Shown: piece by piece, positions 7,455 to 14,246 of the stretch | Numbering within the stretch: position 1 is the first letter of the stretch | Layout: the number at the start of each line of letters is the position of its first letter | IMG/VR virus record: IMGVR_UViG_3300021247_000232 | Coordinates: 1-50,340 of that record | Source: a virus | Strand: one strand, 5' to 3' | DNA: 50,340 nucleotides | Notes under the pieces: model-generated | The model's input: the letters and a program-made list of their open reading frames with translations, nothing else | The model's database searches: none | Told to the model about the DNA's origin: nothing | Position numbers and translations under genes: made by a program

Positions 7455-8494
7455 TGGCTAAGCGAGTATTAATTACAGGTGGTGCAGGCTTCATCGGCCA
7501 CCACATCATCGATCTATTTTTAAAGAAGACAGACTGGGAAATTATTTCACTAGATCGTCTTGATTACTCAGGCAATCTAAACAGACTTGATAATGTGGTT
7601 CGTCAGTATCCGCCTGAGGTACGTAAGCGTGTCAAGATTGTTTGGCATGACTTGAAGGCTGAGATTGCTGAAATCAACCGCAATCTTATCGGTGATGTAG
7701 ATATCATTCTACACTTGGCTGCATCTTCACACGTTGACCGTTCTATCTCTCACCCGATGGAGTTTGTCATGGACAACACCATTGGTACTGTACATATGCT
7801 CAACTATGCCCGCACTCAGAAGAACCTTGAGCGTTTCATCTACTTCTCTACTGACGAGATTTTTGGTATCGCACCGAATGGTGTCGCCTATAAGGAGCGT
7901 GATAGATATAACTCTACGAATCCTTACTCAGCATCTAAAGCCGCTGCTGAAGAATTCTGTGTAGCTTATGAGAACACTTACAAGCTTCCTATCTTCATCA
8001 CTCACACAATGAATGTATTTGGCGAACGTCAGCACCCAGAAAAGTTTATCCCTATGTGTATTCGTAAGATCCGCGATGGTGAGAAGATTTTCATTCACTC
8101 AGATCATACTAAGACAATTCCTGGTTCACGTTTCTATATTCACGGTAAAGATGTTGCAGAAGCTATGTACTTCTTGCTGAACTTAAATGAAGAGCAGTTG
8201 AAGAAGGTATACGAGCCTGATTTTGGCGGCGCAAAGTGTCCGAAGTTTAACGTTGTCGGTAAAGAAGAGATTGATAATTTACAGCTTGTTAAGTATATTG
8301 CAGCGGCAGTTGGTAAAGAACCAGTGTATGAGTTGATTGACTTCCATACTTCACGACCAGGCCATGACCTTCGTTATGCTCTATCGGGTGAGTACATGAA
8401 GGAACTTGGTTGGGAGCCGCATCTTACTCTCAAAGAGAGAATTAAAGAAGTCGTTGATTGGTCACTTGATAACAAAGAATGGATTGAACTATGA
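7454..8494 (+). CDS. dTDP-glucose 4,6-dehydratase-like enzyme (RmlB family)
   Basis: An NAD-dependent short-chain dehydrogenase that would convert a nucleotide-linked hexose to its 4-keto-6-deoxy form. GGAGFIG (9-15) binds NAD, HLAASSHVDRS follows RmlB closely, STDEIFG (132-138) replaces the usual STDEVYG, and YSASK (158-162) carries the catalytic Tyr and Lys. At 346 residues the length is typical. The 4-keto-6-deoxy product is the usual substrate for sugar C-methyltransferases such as the product of the gene at 9131. The exact nucleotide (dTDP, GDP or CDP) cannot be read from sequence alone. Confidence 0.85.
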   Translation: MAKRVLITGGAGFIGHHIIDLFLKKTDWEIISLDRLDYSGNLNRLDNVVRQYPPEVRKRVKIVWHDLKAEIAEINRNLIGDVDIILHLAASSHVDRSISHPMEFVMDNTIGTVHMLNYARTQKNLERFIYFSTDEIFGIAPNGVAYKERDRYNSTNPYSASKAAAEEFCVAYENTYKLPIFITHTMNVFGERQHPEKFIPMCIRKIRDGEKIFIHSDHTKTIPGSRFYIHGKDVAEAMYFLLNLNEEQLKKVYEPDFGGAKCPKFNVVGKEEIDNLQLVKYIAAAVGKEPVYELIDFHTSRPGHDLRYALSGEYMKELGWEPHLTLKERIKEVVDWSLDNKEWIEL

Positions 8495-9147
8495 GTCATC
8501 TAGAAGAACTACACAAGAAGTCAGAACATTCGTCAGATAAATGGCAACCATACTTTGAGGTGTATGAGAGGCACTTGAATAAGTTCATGGGCACCGACCT
8601 TAATATTGTTGAGGTTGGTGTTCAGAAAGGCGGCTCACTTGAAATGTGGGGCAACTATTTTGGTGCCGGTTCAAAGATCGTAGGTATCGATGTAGATCCG
8701 GAGTGTGCTGCATTGAAGTATGACAACCAGAATATTGAAGTGGTGATTGGTGATCAAGGACTACCGCATTTCTGGGATAAGTTTCTGAACAACCGAAAGA
8801 TTGATGTATTCATTGATGACGGCGGCCACTTCATGGATCAGCAGATAGTTACCTTTGAAAAGGTATTCCCTATGCTGAATACTGGCGGTATCTATATCTG
8901 TGAAGACTGCCATACTAGCTATATGTCCTATAATGGCGGCGGTCTGAACCGTAGATCAAGCTTCATTGAGTATGCCAAGACATACATCGATGTTCTACAC
9001 TATAACTGGAAAGAAGAAACTACCAGTGATCTAGAAGTTCGCAATAAGATTGCAAATGATGGGTTGTCAGGCATATTCTTTTATGATAGTATGGTCGTAT
9101 TCGAGAAATTTGGTAAAAGGAAGATGGAACGTGTTTTCGCAAAGTGA
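8491..9147 (+). CDS. SAM-dependent methyltransferase (CmcI/macrocin O-methyltransferase-like)
   Basis: SAM motif I appears as EVGVQKGGS (41-49), with IVGIDVDP next and IDDGGH about residues 108-113; the pattern V.KVFPMLNTGGIY.CED matches the class of O-methyltransferases that act on sugars in antibiotics and surface glycans. 218 residues, soluble. It overlaps the dehydratase by 4 bases and the following C-methyltransferase by 17 bases, so all three are likely co-translated. Substrate inferred from context only. Confidence 0.8.
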   Translation: MSHLEELHKKSEHSSDKWQPYFEVYERHLNKFMGTDLNIVEVGVQKGGSLEMWGNYFGAGSKIVGIDVDPECAALKYDNQNIEVVIGDQGLPHFWDKFLNNRKIDVFIDDGGHFMDQQIVTFEKVFPMLNTGGIYICEDCHTSYMSYNGGGLNRRSSFIEYAKTYIDVLHYNWKEETTSDLEVRNKIANDGLSGIFFYDSMVVFEKFGKRKMERVFAK

Positions 9148-10372
9148 TTGTGTAGAACTAAAAGAATGCCTCGCGTGTGGATCAAAGAATTTGGAACTTA
9201 CACTAAATTTGAATGCTCAGCCGTTAGCCAATTCTTATAAAAACGGTAAGAATGATGTTGAGCAGATATTCCCGCTGGCTATTAACCACTGCATAGATTG
9301 TTTCCATGTGCAGCTAACACATGCAGTTAATCCTGATCTAATGTATAAGGACTATCTGTATGTGTCTGGCACATCACAGACAATGAAAGATCATTTCAAG
9401 TGGTTTGCAGATTACAGCAAAGAATATTACGAACTGCTATCAGGCGAGTATCTTGAGACTGTGCTAGATATTGGTTGCAATGATGGTTCACAACTTAACT
9501 ATTTCATTTCCGATATGATTGAAACATATGGTGTTGATCCAGCAGAGAACCTAGCGGAAACTTCAAGAGCTAAAGGCCATAATGTATATGTTGGATATTT
9601 TGATGAAGAGTTTGTTGACATTGAAGGTGGTAAATATAATATTGTTATAGCCCAAAATGTCTTTGCCCATAATTATGATCCCCTTACCTTTCTTAGAAAT
9701 GCTAAGAATATCATGGGATACAATTCTCTATTGTTTATCCAGACTTCACAGGCTGATATGATTCTCAACAACGAGTTTGATACTATCTACCATGAGCATA
9801 TCTCATTCTATAATATCAACTCAATGAATGAACTATGTAAGAGGTCCGGTCTTTATCTGGTCGATGTGACCAAGTGTCCTCTGCATGGTAACAGTTATAT
9901 CTTTGTTGTATCGTCTTCGGAACATAATGCACGACCAGCCCACATTGCCAATCTGATTGAAATGGAGAGAAAAGCTGGATTGCTATCTGAAGAAACTTAT
10001 GAAATATATGCTTTAAAGTGTCAGATGGTCGGCAAAGAGTTCAAAGCTGCTGTTGATCGTGCGCGAGCCGATGGTTATAAGATCGTTGGTTATGGTGCTG
10101 CTGCGAAGGGTATGACTCTTCTCAACTACACCAAAGCTAAGTTGGACTATATCATCGATGATAATCCGCTTAAGCAGGGTAAATATACTCCCGGTTATAG
10201 TGTAGAGATTATATCTTTTGATGATTTGCCTTATGGTGAGAACGAAAAGATTATGTTCATACCTCTTGCCTGGAACTTCTTCAAGGAGATTTCTAGTAAG
10301 ATCATGTCAAAGCGTGATAATAAAGAAGATCGCTTTATGAAATTTTTCCCAACTCTAACGGTGTTGCATTGA
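9131..10372 (+). CDS. Sugar C-methyltransferase (NovU/TylCIII-like)
   Basis: These enzymes add a methyl to carbon 3 of 4-keto-6-deoxy sugars. The N-terminal domain has paired cysteines (CLACGS near residue 12 and CIDC about 42 residues on) that form a zinc site. The middle is a SAM fold (VLDIGCNDGSQ, then YGVDPAENLAETS). The C-terminal domain has the typical VGYGAAAKG and YIIDDNPLKQGKYTPG segments. I start at GTG 9131, which has GGAAG 8 bases before it and gives 413 residues, the usual family length. The upstream in-frame ATG (9050) lies deep in the preceding gene. It probably acts on the product of the RmlB-like enzyme. Confidence 0.85.
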   Translation: MFSQSDCVELKECLACGSKNLELTLNLNAQPLANSYKNGKNDVEQIFPLAINHCIDCFHVQLTHAVNPDLMYKDYLYVSGTSQTMKDHFKWFADYSKEYYELLSGEYLETVLDIGCNDGSQLNYFISDMIETYGVDPAENLAETSRAKGHNVYVGYFDEEFVDIEGGKYNIVIAQNVFAHNYDPLTFLRNAKNIMGYNSLLFIQTSQADMILNNEFDTIYHEHISFYNINSMNELCKRSGLYLVDVTKCPLHGNSYIFVVSSSEHNARPAHIANLIEMERKAGLLSEETYEIYALKCQMVGKEFKAAVDRARADGYKIVGYGAAAKGMTLLNYTKAKLDYIIDDNPLKQGKYTPGYSVEIISFDDLPYGENEKIMFIPLAWNFFKEISSKIMSKRDNKEDRFMKFFPTLTVLH

Positions 10373-11166
10373 AAAACGTATTATACTACCATCTATATCT
10401 AACTGATGATTATGGTACTTGGTCTTCGATCTTCATGGAGCATATGAAGCTCCTTGAAGATCACAAGGTCTTAGATGCTCTTGATAAGATCGACTTCACA
10501 GTCATCACTCAGGACGACCAGAGAAAGATGAATGCGTTTGTCGATCTTCAGGGTCAGTATGATATTGGTAAACCTAAGAACTTAGACTTTATCTTCAATC
10601 CATATGCTAATGATAGAGACATGCTTAATGCTCTTGAATCTCCTTCAACTGCGACCGAAAATATTACCATGCGAAAGATATGGACTCATTCTCAGACCGA
10701 AGACATGAAGATTCTATATCTACACTCTAAGGGTATAACTTCTACACTCAGGCATCTAGAGATGACTGAATGGGGAGCGCCGACCTTCAAGACATATTAC
10801 TATTGGCGCCAATTCTTGAATTGGGGCGTCATTGAAAATTGGAGAAAGTGTTACGAAGCACTTAGACTTAATGATATTGCAGGGGTGAACTATTACACTG
10901 CACCGTCCAAACATTTCAGCGGCAACTATTGGTGGGCCAACTCTAGCTACATCAAGAGACTGCCTGATCCGTCTACTACCGATTGGTGGATAGATATTAA
11001 AAAGAAGTCTAGTGATACTTGGCTTCGTTCTGCTGGTGATCGTTTTAGAGATGAACAATGGCCGTGCAGCTTAGACGATGTTAGAATATACAATGTATAT
11101 TCACCGGACCAAAAAGATAATCCTGCTGGAAAGGTATTTCCGCGGATGTTATATGAAGACAAATGA
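10369..11166 (+). CDS. Glycan-modification protein, glycosyltransferase-like, 265 aa
   Basis: Starts at TTG (10369), overlapping the previous stop by 4 bases. The segments ILYLHSKG, DIAGVNYY and HFSGNYWWANSSYI recall a domain of uncertain activity found beside glycosyltransferases in bacterial capsule and LPS loci. No classical DxD motif is obvious. Its position as last enzyme of the cassette suggests a role in sugar transfer or assembly. Function unproven. Confidence 0.6.
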   Translation: MKNVLYYHLYLTDDYGTWSSIFMEHMKLLEDHKVLDALDKIDFTVITQDDQRKMNAFVDLQGQYDIGKPKNLDFIFNPYANDRDMLNALESPSTATENITMRKIWTHSQTEDMKILYLHSKGITSTLRHLEMTEWGAPTFKTYYYWRQFLNWGVIENWRKCYEALRLNDIAGVNYYTAPSKHFSGNYWWANSSYIKRLPDPSTTDWWIDIKKKSSDTWLRSAGDRFRDEQWPCSLDDVRIYNVYSPDQKDNPAGKVFPRMLYEDK

Positions 11167-11363
11167 TGACAAACTCAATTTGCACTAAGGTATGCGAATA
11201 TGGAAAAGATGGACAAACATGCAAAGGCTGCAACAGGACGAGCGAAGAAATCACCGAGTGGTTCTACGCCAGCAGCGACCGAAAAAAGGAAATTGCCAGA
11301 ACCGCGCGGGCGCGTGGTAAGGAAAGAAGGATTAGAGAAGCCATCTTACGTGCCGATGGGTAA
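11163..11363 (+). CDS. DUF1289 family protein, 66 aa
   Basis: The pattern CTKVC..GKDGQTCKGCNRTSEEI..W followed by a basic helix ending R.R..R is the DUF1289 signature, a small proteobacterial family with four conserved cysteines, probably metal or Fe-S binding. The ATG overlaps the preceding stop by 4 bases. The family is abundant in alphaproteobacteria, which hints at host origin. An overlapping ORF (from 11200) in another frame is a shadow. Confidence 0.85.
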   Translation: MMTNSICTKVCEYGKDGQTCKGCNRTSEEITEWFYASSDRKKEIARTARARGKERRIREAILRADG

Positions 11364-11390
11364 AGTTGTCAGAAAACCTAAAGGAAAAGC

Positions 11391-11418
11391 TTGACAATCC
11401 TAATGGATAGTGTATTAT
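11391..11418 (+). promoter_or_regulatory. Sigma70-type promoter
   Basis: TTGACA (11391-11396), a 16-base spacer and TATTAT (11413-11418), upstream of the 73-aa gene at 11449. Confidence 0.6.
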
Positions 11419-11448
11419 ATCCAGACTGAAACACACACAGAGGAAGTT

Positions 11449-11670
11449 ATGGCTACGTTCACTGAAACTGTTTATATCGATGTTGATGCTAGTGATTTTG
11501 AAGACGGAGATTTGATTGAAGAACTTAAATCGCGCGGCTACTATGTAAGTGAAGAGCCTGATACTCTGTTCATTGAACATGCTTGGAATCGCGGCGATAA
11601 AAAGGAAGCACTCATTCTTCTTGAGAGAAAGTTTCCTGAACTGCGTGGAATTTCTAATCTAGTAGACTAA
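11449..11670 (+). CDS. Hypothetical acidic protein, 73 aa
   Basis: ATG at 11449 is preceded by GAGGAAG at good spacing and by the promoter at 11391. The product is soluble and acidic, with alternating strand and helix patterns (TVYIDVDASDF, then IEELKSRGYYV). No family recognised. It is the only gene in this promoter's first segment; a late-promoter motif overlaps its stop codon. Confidence 0.7.
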   Translation: MATFTETVYIDVDASDFEDGDLIEELKSRGYYVSEEPDTLFIEHAWNRGDKKEALILLERKFPELRGISNLVD

Positions 11671-11674
11671 ATAC
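11667..11674 (+). promoter_or_regulatory. Late-promoter-like CTAAATAC
   Basis: CTAAATAC resembles the T4 late -10 TATAAATA and recurs ahead of several late genes here. ATACAAAC (11671-11678) can pair with GTTTGGTAT (11686-11694) with one bulge. Confidence 0.4.
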
Positions 11675-11722
11675 AAACAATGCGGGTTTGGTATATGGGT
11701 TGTGCCCTAGCCTTCATGTTTA

Positions 11723-11752
11723 CTAAATACATGTGGAGACAAACACATGTAT
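11723..11752 (+). promoter_or_regulatory. Late promoter inside an RBS-masking hairpin (GIY-YIG gene)
   Basis: CTAAATAC (11723-11730) overlaps the left arm ATACATGT (11727-11734). The right arm ACATGTAT (11745-11752) contains the start codon (11747), and GGAG lies in the loop. A late transcript starting about 6 bases after the -10 would lack the left arm and leave the start free. T4 controls I-TevI in this way. Confidence 0.6.
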
Positions 11753-12214
11753 TATACAGTATATAAGACAACCAACACCGTGAACGGTAGATTTTACATT
11801 GGAAAACATAAAACCAGAGACTTGAACGACGGTTATATGGGTTCGGGTAAACTTCTTAGACAAGCCATAGAAAAGTATGGCAAAGACAAGTTTCTAAAAG
11901 AAATCTTGTTCATCTTCAACAATGAAGAAGATATGAGCAAGAAAGAAAAAGAACTTGTAATCTTGTCGGAACAGTCGTATAATCTATGTGAAGGCGGTAA
12001 TGGTGGATTTGATTATATCAATCGTTCCAACATTACAAAATTCAAAGGTAAAAAGCACACTGATGAAACTAAAAAAGTCCTTAGTGAGCAGAGAAGGGGT
12101 AGAACAAATTATGTGCCTACTCCAGAATATAAAGCCAGAATGAGTCAAATCATGAAAGAAAAACATGCTAAGAATCCTGGTTTCAACAACAAAGCGGACG
12201 TAACTCAGAGGTAG
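11747..12214 (+). CDS. GIY-YIG homing endonuclease (Seg-like)
   Basis: A free-standing homing endonuclease that cuts intron-less or element-less alleles and spreads itself by recombination. The catalytic GIY-YIG domain opens with YTVYKTTN..NGRFYIGKHKT (residues 3-22), with the conserved Arg and Tyr following and the catalytic Glu region in the KFLKEILFIF to KKEKELV segment. A NUMOD3-type DNA-binding repeat (FKGKKHTDETKKVLSEQRRG) lies near residue 100. At 155 residues it is short. The stop codon lies inside tRNA-Gly (12194), so its last seven codons are part of the tRNA gene. This suggests the element inserted at the tRNA's 5' edge. Confidence 0.88.
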   Translation: MYYTVYKTTNTVNGRFYIGKHKTRDLNDGYMGSGKLLRQAIEKYGKDKFLKEILFIFNNEEDMSKKEKELVILSEQSYNLCEGGNGGFDYINRSNITKFKGKKHTDETKKVLSEQRRGRTNYVPTPEYKARMSQIMKEKHAKNPGFNNKADVTQR

Positions 12215-12268
12215 AGTGTCAGCCTTCCAAGCTGTTCGTCGTGGGTTCGATTCCCATCGTCCGCTCCA
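12194..12268 (+). tRNA. tRNA-Gly(TCC)
   Basis: Full cloverleaf: GCGGACG/CGTCCGC acceptor, anticodon loop CTTCCAA, TTCGATT T-loop, encoded TCCA with U73. Its first 21 bases are also the 3' end of the homing endonuclease ORF. Reads GGA. Confidence 0.93.
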
Positions 12269-12270
12269 AT

Positions 12271-12281
12271 ATCCCGCTCCA
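12271..12281 (+). repeat. Remnant of a tRNA-Gly 3' end
   Basis: ATCCCGCTCCA directly after tRNA-Gly(TCC) matches the 3' acceptor strand and CCA of a second glycine tRNA (compare 26629-26639). It is a likely scar of a lost duplicate or of the homing event. Confidence 0.45.
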
Positions 12282-12300
12282 TTCATTATGAGGTATAGAC

Positions 12301-12540
12301 ATGCTTTGGTTTATTGTTTTGACTACCATTATGAGCAACGGCGATGTTTATGCCGAAGTTCAGTTCCCATTAGATCCCCAATATAATAACGAGAAATCTT
12401 GTAACGAATCTGGCGCTGCAATTATAAATCAAAAGCAGCTTGAGATTGGTACAAATGCTGGTAAGGTATACTACATCTGCCAGTCTGTTAATTCTGATAC
12501 CTTACTTAAGACTATTGGAAAAACTGGCAGTGGCCTCTGA
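12301..12540 (+). CDS. Small, possibly secreted protein, 79 aa
   Basis: The N-terminus MLWFIVLTTIMSNGDVYA looks like a short signal peptide, followed by a polar region with two cysteines (SCNES and YICQS) that could form a disulfide. The ATG follows ATGAGGTATAGAC, which offers a weak GAGG site. No family recognised. The 3' end overlaps the next gene. Confidence 0.55.
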   Translation: MLWFIVLTTIMSNGDVYAEVQFPLDPQYNNEKSCNESGAAIINQKQLEIGTNAGKVYYICQSVNSDTLLKTIGKTGSGL

Positions 12541-12700
12541 TAAAGAGAAGCCCAAGCCAAAGAGAGATGAGATTATCAAAAGACTAGATTTTCTCATTCG
12601 TGAAATGAATAATGATCGACATGATGGTTATGTAAAACAAGCCTATCGTGTCGATTTACTAGAAATCAGAGACTATATCATAGAGGCATTAGACAAGTGA
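12530..12700 (+). CDS. Hypothetical protein, 56 aa
   Basis: Start GTG 12530 overlaps the previous stop. The charged helical product (RDEIIKRLDFLIREMNNDRHDGYV, ending DYIIEALDK) looks like a small coiled-coil or helical hairpin. An upstream in-frame ATG (12440) would add unlikely N-terminal sequence. Overlaps the next gene by 4 bases. No known family. Confidence 0.55.
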   Translation: MASDKEKPKPKRDEIIKRLDFLIREMNNDRHDGYVKQAYRVDLLEIRDYIIEALDK

Positions 12701-13281
12701 AAATTTATATCGGCCCATACAAGAACTGGATTGGCCCTTATCAGATTGCAGAAAAGATCCTGTTCTGGATGGACAAGGATGATGATCGTCTCGGTAATTT
12801 TGGCGATTGGCTAGCCAAGAGCAAGATGCTTTGTAGTATCTGCGACTGGCTTGATTCAATGAAGAACCGCAAGACCAAGATTCGTATTGATCGTTACGAT
12901 ACTTGGAATATGGATCACACTCTTGCTCTCATCATTCTTCCCATGCTTAAGCAGCTTAAGTCTACCAAGCACGGTTCGCCTTACACCGACGATGAAGATG
13001 TGCCTGAGCATCTTCGCTCAACAGCGGCAACTCCTCTCACACAAGATGAAAAAGATTGTGGTCACACCGATGATCTTTGGTTCAAGCGTTGGGACTGGAT
13101 CATGGATGAGATGATCTATGCATTTGAAATGGAACTTGATGAAGACTGGGATCTGAATATCTATCAGCGTGAACCTGAAGGTTGGGATGATGCAAAGTTT
13201 GCTGAACGCAAGGTAATCCAAGATCGTATCGCAAACGGTTTTCGTCTCTTTGGCAAGTATTATCAGGGGCTTTGGGACTAA
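12697..13281 (+). CDS. Conserved phage protein, 194 aa
   Basis: GTG start overlapping the previous stop (GTGA). The product has a recurrent phage pattern: an N-terminal YIGPYKNWIGPYQIAEKI, then RYDTWNMDHTLALIILPMLKQL, KHGSP, and a C-terminal segment IQDRIANGFRLFGKYYQGLW. I have seen such proteins as uncharacterised members in diverse tailed phages. It is soluble with many Trp and Asp residues. No enzymatic motif is evident. Confidence 0.8.
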   Translation: MKIYIGPYKNWIGPYQIAEKILFWMDKDDDRLGNFGDWLAKSKMLCSICDWLDSMKNRKTKIRIDRYDTWNMDHTLALIILPMLKQLKSTKHGSPYTDDEDVPEHLRSTAATPLTQDEKDCGHTDDLWFKRWDWIMDEMIYAFEMELDEDWDLNIYQREPEGWDDAKFAERKVIQDRIANGFRLFGKYYQGLWD

Positions 13282-13499
13282 TGAAGTGTAAAATGTGTAA
13301 TGAAGATGTAGAATGTCATAGTACACTTTTTATGAGCAAAGGTGATTTTTACATTCTTGCTATGTATGGTTCTTTGCATGATATGCGGAGATTTGCTCTT
13401 AAGAAAGATAAATATGATACAGGCGACATTTGCGATGCCTGCATAGATAAACTTTTAGATGATGGCCGCGCGTGGGTAATAGAAGACGGAGTATGGTAA
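13281..13499 (+). CDS. Small zinc-ribbon-like protein, 72 aa
   Basis: ATG overlaps the preceding stop by one base. Two CxxC pairs, CKMC (3-6) and CDAC near residue 53, could bind one zinc. The remainder is unremarkable. Function unknown. Confidence 0.6.
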   Translation: MKCKMCNEDVECHSTLFMSKGDFYILAMYGSLHDMRRFALKKDKYDTGDICDACIDKLLDDGRAWVIEDGVW

Positions 13500-13521
13500 T
13501 CTTTTAAAAAGGAATAGAACT

Positions 13522-13722
13522 ATGACATATCAGACTATTTCCGAAGAGACTATAAAGCAAGCAGCCGAAATATGTGGGCCAGATAGCAGCTTTTACGTAG
13601 CACTAAAATATGCAGATGACTATAGACAAGCAGGACTAAACCCTGTATACTATACCGACGATGAAGAACGGATGATATTCGTCACTACCGAAGAAAAGAT
13701 GAACGGTACAACATTTAATTAA
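13522..13722 (+). CDS. Hypothetical protein, 66 aa
   Basis: Preceded by AAAAAGGAATAG at proper spacing. The product is acidic and soluble (ETIKQAAEICGPDSSFYVALKY). No family recognised. It sits in a run of small early-type genes before the DNA polymerase. Confidence 0.65.
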   Translation: MTYQTISEETIKQAAEICGPDSSFYVALKYADDYRQAGLNPVYYTDDEERMIFVTTEEKMNGTTFN

Positions 13723-13737
13723 TTGGAGAAGTATATT

Positions 13738-13920
13738 ATGAATATTCTTGAAACTCAGTTTGTCCAGCGCGCCTATGATGGCAAGTGGGAGAAGCTTGCT
13801 AAGGTTATGGACTACGATAACAAGTATGTCTATAAGTCTGAAACGGGTCAGCGTATGACCTATGTTCCCACCAAGTGGGCCACTGTTGGCGTTTATGATT
13901 TGCTGGGGGAGCTTGAATAA
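13738..13920 (+). CDS. Hypothetical protein, 60 aa
   Basis: ATG at 13738 has GGAGAAG 8 bases upstream; the ORF is open further up but that part overlaps this ribosome-binding site. The product has repeated aromatic and lysine residues and ends GVYDLLGELE. The stop shares a base with the next start. Unknown function. Confidence 0.65.
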   Translation: MNILETQFVQRAYDGKWEKLAKVMDYDNKYVYKSETGQRMTYVPTKWATVGVYDLLGELE

Positions 13921-14246
13921 TGGATATTAAAATTATTAGACTGTTGAATGGTGAAGATTTGCTTGGTGAAGTTCTTCCTCGCACGCCCGGAAGTGATCCA
14001 AGTTCCGTAACTGTTAAGAATCCTGTTCGTATTGTTGTGATGCCGAACAAGCTCGACCCAAAGACTCCAAATGTTGGATTTGCTCCTTGGGCTGAATTTA
14101 GTGACAATAAGACTTTTACACTTGACAAAGCCCATATTGTCTGTATAATGCAGCCTATCAAAGAATTTGTTGCCCAATATAATAACATGTTTAGTTCAAT
14201 CGTCATGAATCCAAGTGGACCGGGGTTGATCATTCCAGGAGCATAA
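13920..14246 (+). CDS. Sm-like fold phage protein
   Basis: KIIRLLNGEDLLGEVL followed by SVTVKNPVRIVVMP has the beta-strand order and glycine placement of Sm/LSm proteins, and the pattern VGFAPWAEFSDNKTFTLDKAHIVCIMQP..EFVAQYNNMFSSIV resembles a conserved protein next to polymerase genes in T4-like cyanophages. It may bind RNA. It overlaps the polymerase gene by 1 base, so dosage is probably linked to gp43. The Sm call is a pattern match, not proof. Confidence 0.6.
   Translation: MDIKIIRLLNGEDLLGEVLPRTPGSDPSSVTVKNPVRIVVMPNKLDPKTPNVGFAPWAEFSDNKTFTLDKAHIVCIMQPIKEFVAQYNNMFSSIVMNPSGPGLIIPGA

Noticed and set aside
11200-11394. 64-codon Lys/Pro-rich ORF in another frame
   Set aside because: It overlaps the DUF1289 gene, whose frame has a family signature and coupled start. 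A shadow ORF.
11695-11766. 23-codon ORF between the two late-promoter motifs
   Set aside because: No ribosome-binding site, overlaps the endonuclease start in another frame, and has no conserved features.
12194-12281. Prophage attachment site at tRNA-Gly
   Set aside because: No integrase or other lysogeny gene in the window, and the gene content is that of a lytic T4-type phage. The duplicate 3' end is better explained by tRNA loss or homing.
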